From assembly GCF_014656435.1 (NCBI RefSeq), contig NZ_BNCK01000012.1:1-64000 (forward strand): a DNA stretch of 64,000 bases. Reading direction: 5' to 3'. The first letter of the stretch is position 1. Every line of letters starts with the position of its first letter. This document shows positions 35,203 to 45,452 of this stretch, one piece after another. The stretch is from Thalassotalea marina (GTDB lineage: Bacteria > Pseudomonadota > Gammaproteobacteria > Enterobacterales > Alteromonadaceae). Below the pieces are notes generated by a model that was not told where the DNA came from, searched no databases, and saw nothing but the letters and a program-made list of their open reading frames with translations. Both the position numbers and the translations under genes were made by a program.

Positions 35203-35480
35203 AAAATACAAATAAATACAAACCAATACAATTGAGAGTGGTTATTATTTACATTTTTATTATTAATACAAGGTTAATTTAAAAAAATTTAATTAATTTA
35301 TTTTCTAGCCAACATGTTTGGAAATTTATAAAGGCAATTTTGGCAGAAAAACCACGTATCGAAGGGTTTAAATTGTCCAAGAAGCGCCATTAATTGCAAA
35401 AATTAAAAGCACTCAATAGCTTATGATTCACTAAAAAAACACTACTTATTTATAGAATTTATCGGGTTTAATTCATCAAT

Positions 35481-35498
35481 CTGTCACCAAAGTGTCAA
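35481..35498 (+). promoter_or_regulatory. Pho-box-like direct repeat
   Basis: CTGTCAC, CAAA, GTGTCAA: two heptamers starting 11 bp apart, each with the TGTCA core of the PhoB box (CTGTCAT-N4-CTGTCAT). It lies about 90 nt before the phosphodiesterase ATG and faces it. A third TGTCAT at 35515-35520 is out of this phase. Confidence 0.6.
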
Positions 35499-35540
35499 TT
35501 ATTTTTCTCAATGATGTCATTAAAAAAGATAAAAATACAT

Positions 35541-35554
35541 CTGGTCTAGACCAG
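35541..35554. promoter_or_regulatory. Perfect palindrome CTGGTCTAGACCAG
   Basis: A 14-bp perfect dyad 32 nt before the phosphodiesterase start. The core TGGTCTAGACCA equals the operator type bound by HutC-subfamily GntR regulators (DasR/NagR/PhnF-like). Position near the likely transcription start suggests repression. Confidence 0.6.
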
Positions 35555-35586
35555 TTTACATTTATCAATTTTGAGGATATTTTTTC

Positions 35587-37566
35587 ATGTTTAATAAAAA
35601 GAATTTTCATCTTTCACTTGCAACTCTGTGCAGTATTTCAGCGCTAGCACTAAGCGGGTGTAACGACAATGGCAAAAAAGCAATCGTCGTAGACCAAACT
35701 CCCCCACCAGTCGCTGATGCGCCTACTAAAAAAGTACTGATCATAGGTATTGATGGGTTAATGTACGATTACATTGACGATATTGATACACCAGAGCTCA
35801 ATGAACCAACATTATTGCACTTTCCTCGTTTAACGTTATCTAAGGCGCTCACTGGTGGCTATATCGGCACTCAAAGTCACCAAGTTAGCTCTTCGGGACC
35901 TGCTTGGTCATCAATTTTAACGGGAACTTGGATTGATGGTCATACTATTGCTTCCAATAATAATCAGCCAGCTGCAACTACAACCATCTTTGAACATTTG
36001 TACAATGCTGATAACAACATCGACATGGCAAGTTTTGCCGCTTGGACGCCTATAAACGCTGGGCATGCTAAACACGGCATGCAAGCAGTAAAGCAACGTG
36101 TTGATGGAAACACTCGACCTGAAAATGTCTCTGTTGATGATTTTATCACTGACAAACTAGTCCAAGAGCTAATGGATGACGATTCCAACTTAGACTTTAT
36201 TTTTACCCATTTAGATGAAGTCGATGGTGCAGGACATGCTTGTGGTTGGTGTGTACCTTACGAGGAAACTCTTAAAGAGACAGATGTTCGTCTTGGCAAG
36301 ATCCTTGATGCCATCGAAAATAGAGAATCGAAGTTTAATGAACAGTGGTTAGTCATGATTGTATCGGATCATGGTCACGTAAAAACCGGTGGTCATGGCG
36401 GAGACTCGATTGCAGAACGTACTTCTGTTATTGGCACAAATAAACCAGATCAAATGAACGCTTTATTTGGCCAAAGTACCGCAGCCTTTGATTTAGCATC
36501 AGAAGAGCAAAATAAGTTGATGGGATACCCAGGCATCACATCAATTGTGCCTACGGTTTTAAACTACCTAGGCCAAAAATTTGACCAGTCACATCAATTT
36601 TCAAGCCCTGCACTTATTGGTGAATTTGGAATAACTCACAGTTATACCCAAGTAGAACAAAGCCAATCATCAACTGCGATAGTTTCCGTACATTGGTTTG
36701 CCGATTCAAGCATAGATAAAATCACCCTATTAAGAGATGGTCAGGAAATTGCCCAAGTATCGGCTGCTGATGGTGTATTTAAAGATGAACTTTCAATCAA
36801 CACACTAGGTGCTGGCAACCACAAAGTTGCTTATAGCTTAGTGGCAACAAAAGGAAGCAACCTAACCTCTTGGGCAACAGTTAGTTTAGGGGAAGATGTT
36901 GCAATTGATACTGTATTGGCCAGTGTGACTTCGCATGTGACATTTGACAACAGCATCACACCTTTTGAATTTATTGCCGGTTCAGAGCCTTCTGCAGTAT
37001 TTGAAGCTGGCCCTTTTAATACCGGCAACGCTGTTCGCTTAAATCGTGAGAAAGGTTACTTAACCATGCCATTATCTTTTGAAGATAAATTACAAGGCGC
37101 TATTGGTTTTTGGTTAAAAGTAAACGGTAATATCACGAGTGACCCAAATATTATCGCTAATAAAGACTGGAACAGCGGTGGCAACCCTGGCTTTACCATA
37201 GCTGCCACCAATTCATCACTTAAGTTTAACGTTGGTGATGGAAGTGGCCGAGCCGACGCAGCTTTATCTTATAGCCGTGATAATTGGATATTTGTCATCG
37301 CCTCTTTTGATTTAACTCAAGGTGAAATTGCCTTGTACATTAACGATCCAAACTTTGGCTTTCAAGAAGCAAAAGTTGCAGCACCGGATGTGTCGAGTTT
37401 AGCTACAAGTTTCCCGTTGAATTTAGCCGAAGGTGGGGACGGACAATATAATCTCAACAAAGCGCTTGATTTTAGTGTTGCTGACTTACTGTTTTTTAAC
37501 CGAGCCTTAAAAAGCAACGAAGCTAGAGCACTTGCCAATATGTCGAAAAGAGTGGAATTACCATAA
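35587..37566 (+). CDS. Secreted NPP-type phosphodiesterase lipoprotein with LamG-like tail
   Basis: 659 residues. Lipoprotein signal ends ALSGC (Cys 25). The alkaline-phosphatase fold (about 48-345) keeps the metal and nucleophile motifs: VLIIGIDGLMYD (Asp 56), GPAWSSILTGTWIDGHT (nucleophile Ser/Thr region), HLDEVDGAGHACGW and VSDHGHVKTGGHGGDS. Residues about 460-650 look like a LamG/concanavalin-like beta-sandwich (FDNSITPFEFIAGSE, IGFWLKVNGN, NWIFVIASFD). I infer a surface enzyme releasing phosphate or nucleotides, with a glycan or lipid substrate also possible. Confidence 0.85.
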   Translation: MFNKKNFHLSLATLCSISALALSGCNDNGKKAIVVDQTPPPVADAPTKKVLIIGIDGLMYDYIDDIDTPELNEPTLLHFPRLTLSKALTGGYIGTQSHQVSSSGPAWSSILTGTWIDGHTIASNNNQPAATTTIFEHLYNADNNIDMASFAAWTPINAGHAKHGMQAVKQRVDGNTRPENVSVDDFITDKLVQELMDDDSNLDFIFTHLDEVDGAGHACGWCVPYEETLKETDVRLGKILDAIENRESKFNEQWLVMIVSDHGHVKTGGHGGDSIAERTSVIGTNKPDQMNALFGQSTAAFDLASEEQNKLMGYPGITSIVPTVLNYLGQKFDQSHQFSSPALIGEFGITHSYTQVEQSQSSTAIVSVHWFADSSIDKITLLRDGQEIAQVSAADGVFKDELSINTLGAGNHKVAYSLVATKGSNLTSWATVSLGEDVAIDTVLASVTSHVTFDNSITPFEFIAGSEPSAVFEAGPFNTGNAVRLNREKGYLTMPLSFEDKLQGAIGFWLKVNGNITSDPNIIANKDWNSGGNPGFTIAATNSSLKFNVGDGSGRADAALSYSRDNWIFVIASFDLTQGEIALYINDPNFGFQEAKVAAPDVSSLATSFPLNLAEGGDGQYNLNKALDFSVADLLFFNRALKSNEARALANMSKRVELP

Positions 37567-37600
37567 ATTTAATCGATTACACTCAGGATAAATAAGCAAT

Positions 37601-37629
37601 AAAAAAGCGACCCTACTGGTCGCTTTTTT
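37601..37629. terminator. Bidirectional terminator
   Basis: AAAAAAGCGACC (37601-37612), 5-nt loop, GGTCGCTTTTTT (37618-37629): perfect 12-bp stem with A- and T-runs on both sides, between the convergent phosphodiesterase and RND permease genes. Confidence 0.92.
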
Positions 37630-37636
37630 TAATGAG

Positions 37637-40600
37637 TTAAGCTTGTTCTAATTCTTCAGCAAGCTGTTTGGTTTCATCAGCTCGTGGTTTAGTAAAACGC
37701 GCCAACCCTAAATAAATAACTGGGGTTAAGTATAAGGTGAATAAAACGGCTAACGCTAAACCGCCAAATACTACCCAACCAATGGCATTTCTTGCTTCAG
37801 CACCTGCACCACTCGATAAAATAAGTGGTAATGCTCCAAGTAAGGTTGACACTAGTGTCATGGTGATTGGACGCAAGCGAACTAATGATGCTTCTTCGAC
37901 TGCTTTACGCACTGATAGCCCCTGATCTCTAAGTTGGTCGGCGAATTCCACCAACAAAATAGCATTTTTTGCGATCAAACCAATTAACATCACCAGACCA
38001 ATTTGTGAATACACATTAAGCGAAGTGCCGGTTAAGTATAAAGCTAATATCGCGGAGCTTAGACCAAAAGGTACAGTGATCATCACCACAATGGCACTAT
38101 TAACACTCTCAAATTGTGCAGCTAAAACTAACAATACAATCAAAAAGGCTAAAACATAGGTTAACAATACCTCATTGGCCGTTTCTTCAAAAGTTAAGGC
38201 CTCACCTTTAAATGCCAAAGTAATACCGTTGGGTAAACTTGTTTGTGATAAATCTCGAATTTGCGTCACTAAATCAGCTATGGTCATGTTAGCTGGCAGT
38301 TCCATACTAAGCTGTATTGCTCTTCGCTGTGCATGACGCTCTAGTTCAGCGGCTACGCCTTCTTCCGTAATACTAGCAACACTGCTTAACGGTACCATTT
38401 CACCATTTTTGGCTCCAACATAAAGGTTGGCTAAATCATTTGGATCTTTAATGGTTTGATTTTGAGCCTGTAACATAATTGGGATTGACTGATCACCAAT
38501 ATTTAAATCGGCAATATCATCACCATTAATCGCAGCGCGTAGAGTCGTAGAAATATCACTTAACGAAACGCCAAGCTCTTCAGCACGTCGTCTATCAATA
38601 TTAATTCGTAATTGTGGCTGTGACGGCTGATAAGAAATACGCACCTGTTCAATGGCTGGAACCGCGTTTTCGATATCAGCGGCAAATTGCTGCGCTGCTT
38701 TAAAGATTTCTAAATAGTCATTACCCAGTAACGCTAGTTCAATACCACCGCCGCGACCACGTAAATTTAAACTATTTGACCCGCCTGCAAAACCAGATGC
38801 TCCGGGAATATTTCTTAACGGCTCACGGATTTTATCGATAATTTCTTGTTGGCTGAAATGTCTCTCGTCCCAATGTTTTAAAGGCACAGTAATAAACACG
38901 ATATTAGGATCCCATTGCCCCACTACCGTATAAATTGATTCTATTTCACCATTTTCAAAATACGGTAAAAGAATATCTTCCATTTGCATTGCTTGTCTGT
39001 CCATGAAATTTAAACCAACGCCATCAGGACCCCTAGCAAAAATGCGGATTTTACCTCTATCTTCAGTAGGCAATAACTCGTTATCAAGGTTCGCGTAAAG
39101 TGCACCTGAGCCAGTTGCCACTATGATACAAACAATCAATGTTAACCATGCATGATCTAACACTTTGTGAATTGATTTTGTGTAGATAGCTGCCAATTTA
39201 TGGCCTAGCATGGCAAATGGGTGGAAACCGCCCTGCTTTAATTTAAGTTTTGACGTTAGTGCGGGAACTAATGACAAAGCAACAAAGCTAGAAATAATCA
39301 CAGCACCAGCCAGTACACCACCAAACTCTCTAAACAGTTTGCCTGCCGTTGAAGGTAAAAAGGCAATGGGAACAAATACCGCGGCTAATACTGCTGTAGT
39401 GGCAATAACGGCAAAAAATACTTCACGAGTACCAATAACGGCGGCTGCCCTTCTGCCAAGGCCTAAGCCACGATGGCGTTGGATATTTTCACTAACGACA
39501 ATTGCATCATCTACTATTAAACCTGTCGCTAATACTAAGGCTAATAGCGTGAGGATATTAATAGAAAAGCCTAGCACCCAAATAAGTGCTAAAGAGCCAA
39601 CTAAAGCGACAGGAATGGCAAACGCTGGTACTAAGGTAGCGCGCCACGAACCGATAAAAACCCACAAGGTTACAATAACCAATAGTACCGTTATAACCAG
39701 CGATTGAATCACTTCATCAACGGAGCTACGAATAAACTGAGCGTCGTCGGATGTTAAGGTAAACTCAAGCTCAGGAAATCGCTCTTTCATACGTTCAATC
39801 AACACCAGTACTTCATCTGAGATTTCAATAGTGTTTGATTGCGCTTGTCGAATAACCTCCAAGCCTATTACTGGTGTTCCGTTTAATCTCACCATGGAGC
39901 GCGGATCAGCTGGGCCAAAATAAACGGCTGCCACATCACCTACTCGAGTGTCGCCTCGAACAATAATGTCGGCAACTTGCTCAGCTGAAATGGAAGTAGC
40001 ATCAGCACGAACAATCACCATTTGATCTTCAGATTTTAAACTGCCCGCTGGTACGTCAAATGGAGCTTGTCTTAATACGCTGGCAATATCAGGAACGGTT
40101 AAATTAAAACTGCTTAACTTTAAAGGGTCGATTCGTACACGTAATACACGTTCGCGGTCACCATTTAAACGTACATCAGCAACACCAGGAATAGTTAAAA
40201 ACTGAGGTGCTAAGTCAACCTCTACTCGCTCAGTTAGCGCTTCTAATGATAACGATTCACTAGAAACTGTTAATGATACAACAGCTTCAGCATCGTTATC
40301 TGCTTTGATAATGGAAACACGCTCAACTTCTTTTGGTAATTGGCGTTGAACCCTAGCCACTGATTCTCGGGTTTCATTTGCAGCATCTTCTAAGTTAATG
40401 CCCGGTCGAAATTCAACGACGATCCGCGCATTATTTTCTTCACTTTGTGCTCTTATCGATTTTACACCGCTTACGCGAGCCACAGCCCCTTCAAGTTTGC
40501 TGGTAACTTCGGTATCTACAGTTTCCGGAGAGCCACCAGGAAATGAAGCTGAAACGGTAATGCGAGGCGTATCTACATCTGGTAGTTCTCGCACTTCAAT

Positions 40601-40714
40601 CCCCGCTAAAGCTGCAATACCGGCGATAATAATTAATAAATTTAAAACGACGATTAATACAGGACGGCGGATTGCCATTGACGGCAAATCTTGCATCATA
40701 GGTTGTTGATTCAT
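37637..40714 (-). CDS. RND efflux transporter, inner membrane permease
   Basis: 1025 residues with AAGGA 7 nt before the ATG. HAE1/AcrB-type layout: TM1 after SMAIRRPVLIVVLNLLII, two large periplasmic loops, the TM4 proton relay GLIVDDAIVVSENIQRHR, and the late GLIAKNAILLVEFA and LVRLRPITMTLVSTLLGALPL motifs. It pumps hydrophobic compounds out with a membrane-fusion partner and an outer-membrane channel that is not in this window. The adaptor gene lies 3 nt upstream in the same operon. Charged Asp pair in TM4 is intact. Confidence 0.93.
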   Translation of the reverse strand: MNQQPMMQDLPSMAIRRPVLIVVLNLLIIIAGIAALAGIEVRELPDVDTPRITVSASFPGGSPETVDTEVTSKLEGAVARVSGVKSIRAQSEENNARIVVEFRPGINLEDAANETRESVARVQRQLPKEVERVSIIKADNDAEAVVSLTVSSESLSLEALTERVEVDLAPQFLTIPGVADVRLNGDRERVLRVRIDPLKLSSFNLTVPDIASVLRQAPFDVPAGSLKSEDQMVIVRADATSISAEQVADIIVRGDTRVGDVAAVYFGPADPRSMVRLNGTPVIGLEVIRQAQSNTIEISDEVLVLIERMKERFPELEFTLTSDDAQFIRSSVDEVIQSLVITVLLVIVTLWVFIGSWRATLVPAFAIPVALVGSLALIWVLGFSINILTLLALVLATGLIVDDAIVVSENIQRHRGLGLGRRAAAVIGTREVFFAVIATTAVLAAVFVPIAFLPSTAGKLFREFGGVLAGAVIISSFVALSLVPALTSKLKLKQGGFHPFAMLGHKLAAIYTKSIHKVLDHAWLTLIVCIIVATGSGALYANLDNELLPTEDRGKIRIFARGPDGVGLNFMDRQAMQMEDILLPYFENGEIESIYTVVGQWDPNIVFITVPLKHWDERHFSQQEIIDKIREPLRNIPGASGFAGGSNSLNLRGRGGGIELALLGNDYLEIFKAAQQFAADIENAVPAIEQVRISYQPSQPQLRINIDRRRAEELGVSLSDISTTLRAAINGDDIADLNIGDQSIPIMLQAQNQTIKDPNDLANLYVGAKNGEMVPLSSVASITEEGVAAELERHAQRRAIQLSMELPANMTIADLVTQIRDLSQTSLPNGITLAFKGEALTFEETANEVLLTYVLAFLIVLLVLAAQFESVNSAIVVMITVPFGLSSAILALYLTGTSLNVYSQIGLVMLIGLIAKNAILLVEFADQLRDQGLSVRKAVEEASLVRLRPITMTLVSTLLGALPLILSSGAGAEARNAIGWVVFGGLALAVLFTLYLTPVIYLGLARFTKPRADETKQLAEELEQA

Positions 40715-40717
40715 CGC

Positions 40718-41776
40718 TTAATCCTTGGCAGTTGCAACTTGATTGACAAAGTTAAGCGCTTGGCCAGGGCGCAATCGTTGCACACCTTCAGTAATAAGCA
40801 CATCACCTTCTTGTACACTGCCTGACACTAATAATCGTCCAGCTAGTCGCTGTTCAATTTTCACATCAACACGCGTCGCCTTTTTATCAACGCTTTTCCA
40901 TATGTAAGGACCTGTGGCTCCCCACATTAACGCCGCTTCTGGCACCACAGCAAATGGTTCACCTAACACGTTCATATAAACGCGAAAACTCATGCCCGGC
41001 ATAAAGCTTTGTTGAGCGTTATCTAACGTTGCTTTAGCGCGTAGTGTACGTGTTTGTCTGTCAATTCTTGAATCTAAATACGTAATATCGGCTTGAAATG
41101 TTTGTTCACCTTGCCAAGCAACCACGTCAACTTTGCCTTGTTGTTTTAATAAATTAACCACAGACTCAGGTGCATTAAAATTAATATACAACTTGCTGAC
41201 ATCATCAATAGTTGCAATCGCGGTTTGTGTTGTGATCCTATCGCCAACTTCAACATCGGTAAGCCCCATTACACCGCTAAAAGGTGCTATTACACGACGA
41301 TCTTCCAGTTCAGTTTGTGCTTGTGTTAACGCTACTTTAGCTAATTCAAGTAGCGTTTTGGCATCATCAAGATCACTTTGTGGAACTGCGCCACGTGCTT
41401 GGCTTTCTGTTAAGCGACTAACTTTTCGCTGTGCATCTTTTAAAGTGATTTTGGCTTTATCTGAGGCCGCACGTTGTCGGCGAGAATCTAACTCGACAAG
41501 CAAATCACCTTTATTGACATAGTTACCTGGCTTAAAATGCACAGCAACAACTCTATCCCCTACCGCAGGAAATAAGGTTACTGAATGAATAGCTTCGGCA
41601 TTACCTACAACTTTAACTTGTTGTTTGGTTCTTTCTAAAGAAACCTCTTCAACCACAACATTGGCAGCAAAAGCCGGCATTGAAATAGCAATATAACCGC
41701 ATAATAAAATGCTAAATAAGACACGACCTAACAATTGAACACCTGAATAAATATTAACTAAATTTTGTATATTCAA
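40718..41776 (-). CDS. RND efflux periplasmic adaptor (membrane fusion protein)
   Basis: Up to 352 residues. The apparent TTG start at 41776 and a second TTG at 41734 (AGG about 8 nt upstream) both lead into a signal segment VLFSILLCGYIAISMPAFAA; the shorter form is likely. Lipoyl halves are seen at VGDRVVAVHFKPGNYVNKGDLLVELD and ELEDRRVIAPFSGVMGLTDVEVGDRI, flanking a coiled-coil hairpin (KVSRLTESQARGAVPQSDLDDAKTLL), followed by beta-barrel strands. It joins the permease to an outer-membrane channel. Confidence 0.9.
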   Translation of the reverse strand: MNIQNLVNIYSGVQLLGRVLFSILLCGYIAISMPAFAANVVVEEVSLERTKQQVKVVGNAEAIHSVTLFPAVGDRVVAVHFKPGNYVNKGDLLVELDSRRQRAASDKAKITLKDAQRKVSRLTESQARGAVPQSDLDDAKTLLELAKVALTQAQTELEDRRVIAPFSGVMGLTDVEVGDRITTQTAIATIDDVSKLYINFNAPESVVNLLKQQGKVDVVAWQGEQTFQADITYLDSRIDRQTRTLRAKATLDNAQQSFMPGMSFRVYMNVLGEPFAVVPEAALMWGATGPYIWKSVDKKATRVDVKIEQRLAGRLLVSGSVQEGDVLITEGVQRLRPGQALNFVNQVATAKD

Positions 41777-42374
41777 ATTGTATCACCGCAAATATCAATG
41801 CCTATTTATGTTCGACTAACACGCCAAAGTTCGCGTTAAACGGAAATAATTAGCATTTAATTTACAGTACACACACCACTTTGCTGATGTTTTATACAAC
41901 CTTCGATTTTCGACTGGTTACAAAGCCAGCAAACAGTTTGCAAAAGCCACTCGTCAGACCAGTGTATTTCGACTGTTCTCACCTGTTCAAAGACTAACCA
42001 GAGCAGAAAACATACCGTGCAGGCAATACGACCTAAATAGTCAATAGGGATCAAAGAATTAACTTTGGTGATAATTTCCAGTTTAGCTTTTGCAACAAAC
42101 TACCATTGGGCAGTTATTGCGCAACTTAGTGAAAGTTCATCCAATTTTCACAATGTAACCTTTTATCGATAAGTGTAACTTTTAGTAAACCAATGATGAA
42201 AAATGAAACCATTTTTGGTACATTGCCGCCCGTCTCAGTCTAGGGTCAATATTTTCAAAGACTAAAAGAGCTCGAAAACGTCAAGGAAGAGCTTTTCATA
42301 AAACGGAGATTTTTTCAGCAGAGCCTACTTTCCCAGTCAAGACATAGTCGTAACCAATATCAAGAGAGATATGA
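41777..42374. other. 598-bp intergenic region
   Basis: Divergent promoter region of the efflux operon and the large TonB receptor. A 65-codon TTG-started frame on the minus strand (41857-42054) has Cys/Trp-rich content but no ribosome site, so I do not call it. The 130 nt before the receptor hold a partial inverted repeat (AAAAGAGCTC / GAGCTTTT, about 42263-42298) that may be a leader structure. No operator is clear. Confidence 0.5.
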
Positions 42375-45374
42375 ATGCAAAAGTCTAATAAGTTTTATTC
42401 TTTAACAAAATTATCAATAGCAGTTGCTGCAAGTTTATCAATCGCTTCTTCAGTACATGCAGAAACAGAAAAAACAGAAAAAATAACGGTTACAGGTAGC
42501 CGTATCGCCAGCATTGGCGCAGAGTCACCTTCACCTGTCACAGTTATCGATGCAAGTGAAATCAAAGCAAGTGGTGTTACTAACATCACTCAACTTTTAA
42601 ATAAATTACCATCAATGGCGCCAGGTTTAACAGCCACTTCAGGTGCGGTATGGGGTAACGCGGGTATCACCACGCAAAACTTACGTGGTCAAGGTTCTAA
42701 GCGCACATTAACACTTGTTAATGGTCGCCGTCATGTAGGCTCAATCCCTGGTGAGTCAACTGTAGACATGAATACCATCCCTGTTGCGTTAATTGAACGC
42801 ATTGAAATTTTAACTGGTGGTGCTTCTTCTATTTATGGTGCTGATGCGGTAGCTGGTGTTGTAAACATCATTACTAAAAAAGACTTTGAAGGTTCAGAGC
42901 TAACATTAAACACAGGTATTACTGATCGCAACGACGGTGAGAACTATGGTTTTAACTTTACTCACGGTTTTAACTTTGACAATGATAAAGGCAACCTAGT
43001 TTTCCACGTAACTTATGACGAATCTAAAAGAGCAAGAGCTGCAGACCGCCGTTTTGCTAGCCGCGAGCTAGTATGGATTGATAACCCAGCTGAAGCAGGC
43101 CTAAGTGACGACGATAAAAAAGACAATGGTATTCCTGATCGCATCGTTGACGAAAGATACCGTTTATTATCAACACCTGTAGCTTCAACCTTTATTGGTG
43201 ACCGCCCTGTTGCATTTAACCCTGATGGTTCAATTCGCGATATCATTTTAGGTGAAGGCGAACTTTACGACGCACACAAAGGCTTTGGTTTAGCATACAC
43301 AGGTGCTGGTGGTGAGCAACTTAGCCAAAACGCTAACCAGTTAGTACAAGCGCCAGTAGAGAAATTCGTTTTTAACTCAACTTTAAACTATGAGATTAAT
43401 GACGATCTATATTTATATACTGACGTTAAATATACTCAATCAGAAGCAAGCACTACTTACGGTTACGCTAAAGCTAACTACGGTGGTTCAGCAAATAACT
43501 CTCAAATTTTCATCGACAACCCATACTTAGCGCAAAGCTCTGTTGATTACATGCAAGCGAACAACTTAAACAACGTTGAGTTTGCAAAAATTTACACTGA
43601 CTTAGGTCGCGCTGGTACAAAGTACGAACGTGATTTATTCCAAGTTGTTACTGCGCTTGAAGGTTTTATTTTTGAAGACTACCAATGGCAAACTTACGTA
43701 CAATACGGTAAATCTACTTCTGATAACACTAGCTTAAACAGCTACTATCAAGCTCATTGGGATGCTTCAATTGATCCAGTGAGAAATGCAGCTGGTAATA
43801 TCGTTTGTTCAGTTGCTTTATCTGATGCGGAACTAGAGCAATTAACCACTCGCTCTGCATATAACATTGCTCACATCAAACATACTCGTGAACAACTAAT
43901 TGCTTCTGGTGCTTCACCTCAAGACTGTGTACCACATAACGTATTTGCTACCGACAGTGCAGCATTGCAAAATTACATGCAATACGATACCACTAGTTCT
44001 CAAGAGCAAAGCCAATTTGTTGCTCATGCTAACATCAGTGGCGACATTTATGAATTACCAGCAGGTCCACTAGCGTTCTCTGCAGGTGTAGAATACCGTA
44101 AAGAGAAAAGTGAAACTGAGCCATCTGACATTCAAAAATCAGGTTTAGGCTCTGGTTATGCAATTTCACAAGCAGTTGTTGGTGAATACTCAGTAAGAGA
44201 AGCGTTTGTTGAATTATCAGTACCTGTACTTGAAGGTGTTGAATTTGCAGAAGCTTTAGACTTATCTTTATCTGCTCGTCTTTCTGACTACTCAGAAGCT
44301 GGCACTAGCACTAGCTGGAACGTTGGTTTAACTTACCAACCAATCGAAGATATCAAATTACGTATCTCTCGCTCTAAATCAGCTCGTGCGCCGAACATCA
44401 ACGAACAATTTACTGACGTAAGCACAAAAGGTGACTGGGCTTACCAGCCGTGTGGCGTTCGTAACATTGAACGTTTAGATGAAAAGTACTTAGACAACTG
44501 TCGTGCGCTAGGTTTAGACGTTACAACTACACCTGATGGCAAGCCAACATCAAATATTAACTGGTACACTTGGGCAACATTACGTTCTTCAGGTAACAAA
44601 GAGCTAGACGTTGAAACGGCAAATACCTTAACTGCTGGTTTAGTGTTTACACCTTCATTTATTGACGGTTTAACAGTTACTGTAGATTACTGGGATATAA
44701 AACTAGATCAGTTAATTGGCACTTTTAGCCACGCTGCAGTATTGAAAAACTGTGTTGAAAGTGAATCAATCGACAATCAATTCTGTAAATTGATCGAAAG
44801 ACGTGAAAACGGTGAAGTAATTTCAGTAGATTTGAAAACGCTTAACTTGAACCAACGTCGTACTAAAGGTATCGATTTTGAAACTGTTTATAAGTTCGAT
44901 GGTAGCACATTCGGCTTAGACGCAGTGCCAGGTGAATTTAGATTTAAAACGCTTGTTCAACACTTAATCCGTCGTGACGTACAAACCGATCCTAACTTAC
45001 CGTTAGAGCCAACTCGCGGTTTGTTTGCTTACCCGATGAAGCGTGCAACACTTGGTTTAACCTACACACTTGATAACTTCGAATTCCAGTGGAATAGTCG
45101 TTACATTGGTGAGCAAAAACGTAGCAACCGTTACACTGCGGAAAAATATGCTCCGCACCACACAGGTGGTTTATGGTACACAGATGTTAGCGTTTCTTAC
45201 AGCTTCACTGATGATTTAACGATGTCAGCAGGTATAAACAACCTAACAGACCGTGGTACACCACAAATGCCTGACGCAAACGTTGGTGGTGCAAGTGTTT
45301 ACATCGAAAATGACACCGGCTTGTATGATGTACTTGGTAAGTCATACTTTGCTAACTTAACGTACCGTTTCTAA
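42375..45374 (+). CDS. Large TonB-dependent receptor (GSRI-type)
   Basis: 999 residues with signal peptide (SIAVAASLSIASSVHA) and an ITVTGSRIAS box after the cleavage site. Plug motifs include TQLLNKLPSMAPGLT, LRGQGSKRTLTLVNGRRHV and ERIEILTGGASSIYGADAVAGVVNIITKKDF; a long barrel ends with SYFANLTYRF. This form is typical of the large receptors of marine gammaproteobacteria that import glycans, peptides or other bulky nutrients. It is monocistronic with a strong terminator. Codon use looks better optimised than neighbouring genes, hinting at high expression. Confidence 0.92.
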   Translation: MQKSNKFYSLTKLSIAVAASLSIASSVHAETEKTEKITVTGSRIASIGAESPSPVTVIDASEIKASGVTNITQLLNKLPSMAPGLTATSGAVWGNAGITTQNLRGQGSKRTLTLVNGRRHVGSIPGESTVDMNTIPVALIERIEILTGGASSIYGADAVAGVVNIITKKDFEGSELTLNTGITDRNDGENYGFNFTHGFNFDNDKGNLVFHVTYDESKRARAADRRFASRELVWIDNPAEAGLSDDDKKDNGIPDRIVDERYRLLSTPVASTFIGDRPVAFNPDGSIRDIILGEGELYDAHKGFGLAYTGAGGEQLSQNANQLVQAPVEKFVFNSTLNYEINDDLYLYTDVKYTQSEASTTYGYAKANYGGSANNSQIFIDNPYLAQSSVDYMQANNLNNVEFAKIYTDLGRAGTKYERDLFQVVTALEGFIFEDYQWQTYVQYGKSTSDNTSLNSYYQAHWDASIDPVRNAAGNIVCSVALSDAELEQLTTRSAYNIAHIKHTREQLIASGASPQDCVPHNVFATDSAALQNYMQYDTTSSQEQSQFVAHANISGDIYELPAGPLAFSAGVEYRKEKSETEPSDIQKSGLGSGYAISQAVVGEYSVREAFVELSVPVLEGVEFAEALDLSLSARLSDYSEAGTSTSWNVGLTYQPIEDIKLRISRSKSARAPNINEQFTDVSTKGDWAYQPCGVRNIERLDEKYLDNCRALGLDVTTTPDGKPTSNINWYTWATLRSSGNKELDVETANTLTAGLVFTPSFIDGLTVTVDYWDIKLDQLIGTFSHAAVLKNCVESESIDNQFCKLIERRENGEVISVDLKTLNLNQRRTKGIDFETVYKFDGSTFGLDAVPGEFRFKTLVQHLIRRDVQTDPNLPLEPTRGLFAYPMKRATLGLTYTLDNFEFQWNSRYIGEQKRSNRYTAEKYAPHHTGGLWYTDVSVSYSFTDDLTMSAGINNLTDRGTPQMPDANVGGASVYIENDTGLYDVLGKSYFANLTYRF

Positions 45375-45413
45375 CATCGGCATTACGTTTAGTTTATATT
45401 TAAATCATTGATG

Positions 45414-45445
45414 AAAACGAGTAGATATAATTATCTACTCGTTTT
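45414..45445. terminator. Bidirectional terminator
   Basis: AAAACGAGTAGATA (45414-45427), loop TAAT, TATCTACTCGTTTT (45432-45445), then more T. Perfect 14-bp stem between the receptor and the convergent esterase. Confidence 0.92.
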
Positions 45446-45452
45446 TTTTAAC

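Larger units (their letters stand above)
35203..35586. other. Divergent 384-bp promoter region
   Basis: Separates the TonB receptor (minus) from the phosphodiesterase lipoprotein (plus). It is very AT-rich. Two features stand out: a Pho-box-like repeat at 35481-35498 and a 14-bp perfect palindrome at 35541-35554. No small gene is visible. Confidence 0.7.

Noticed and set aside
41857-42054. 65-codon minus-strand frame rich in Cys and Trp
   Set aside because: It starts at TTG with no Shine-Dalgarno and no recognisable pattern; left uncalled, although it is the best small-gene candidate in that gap.
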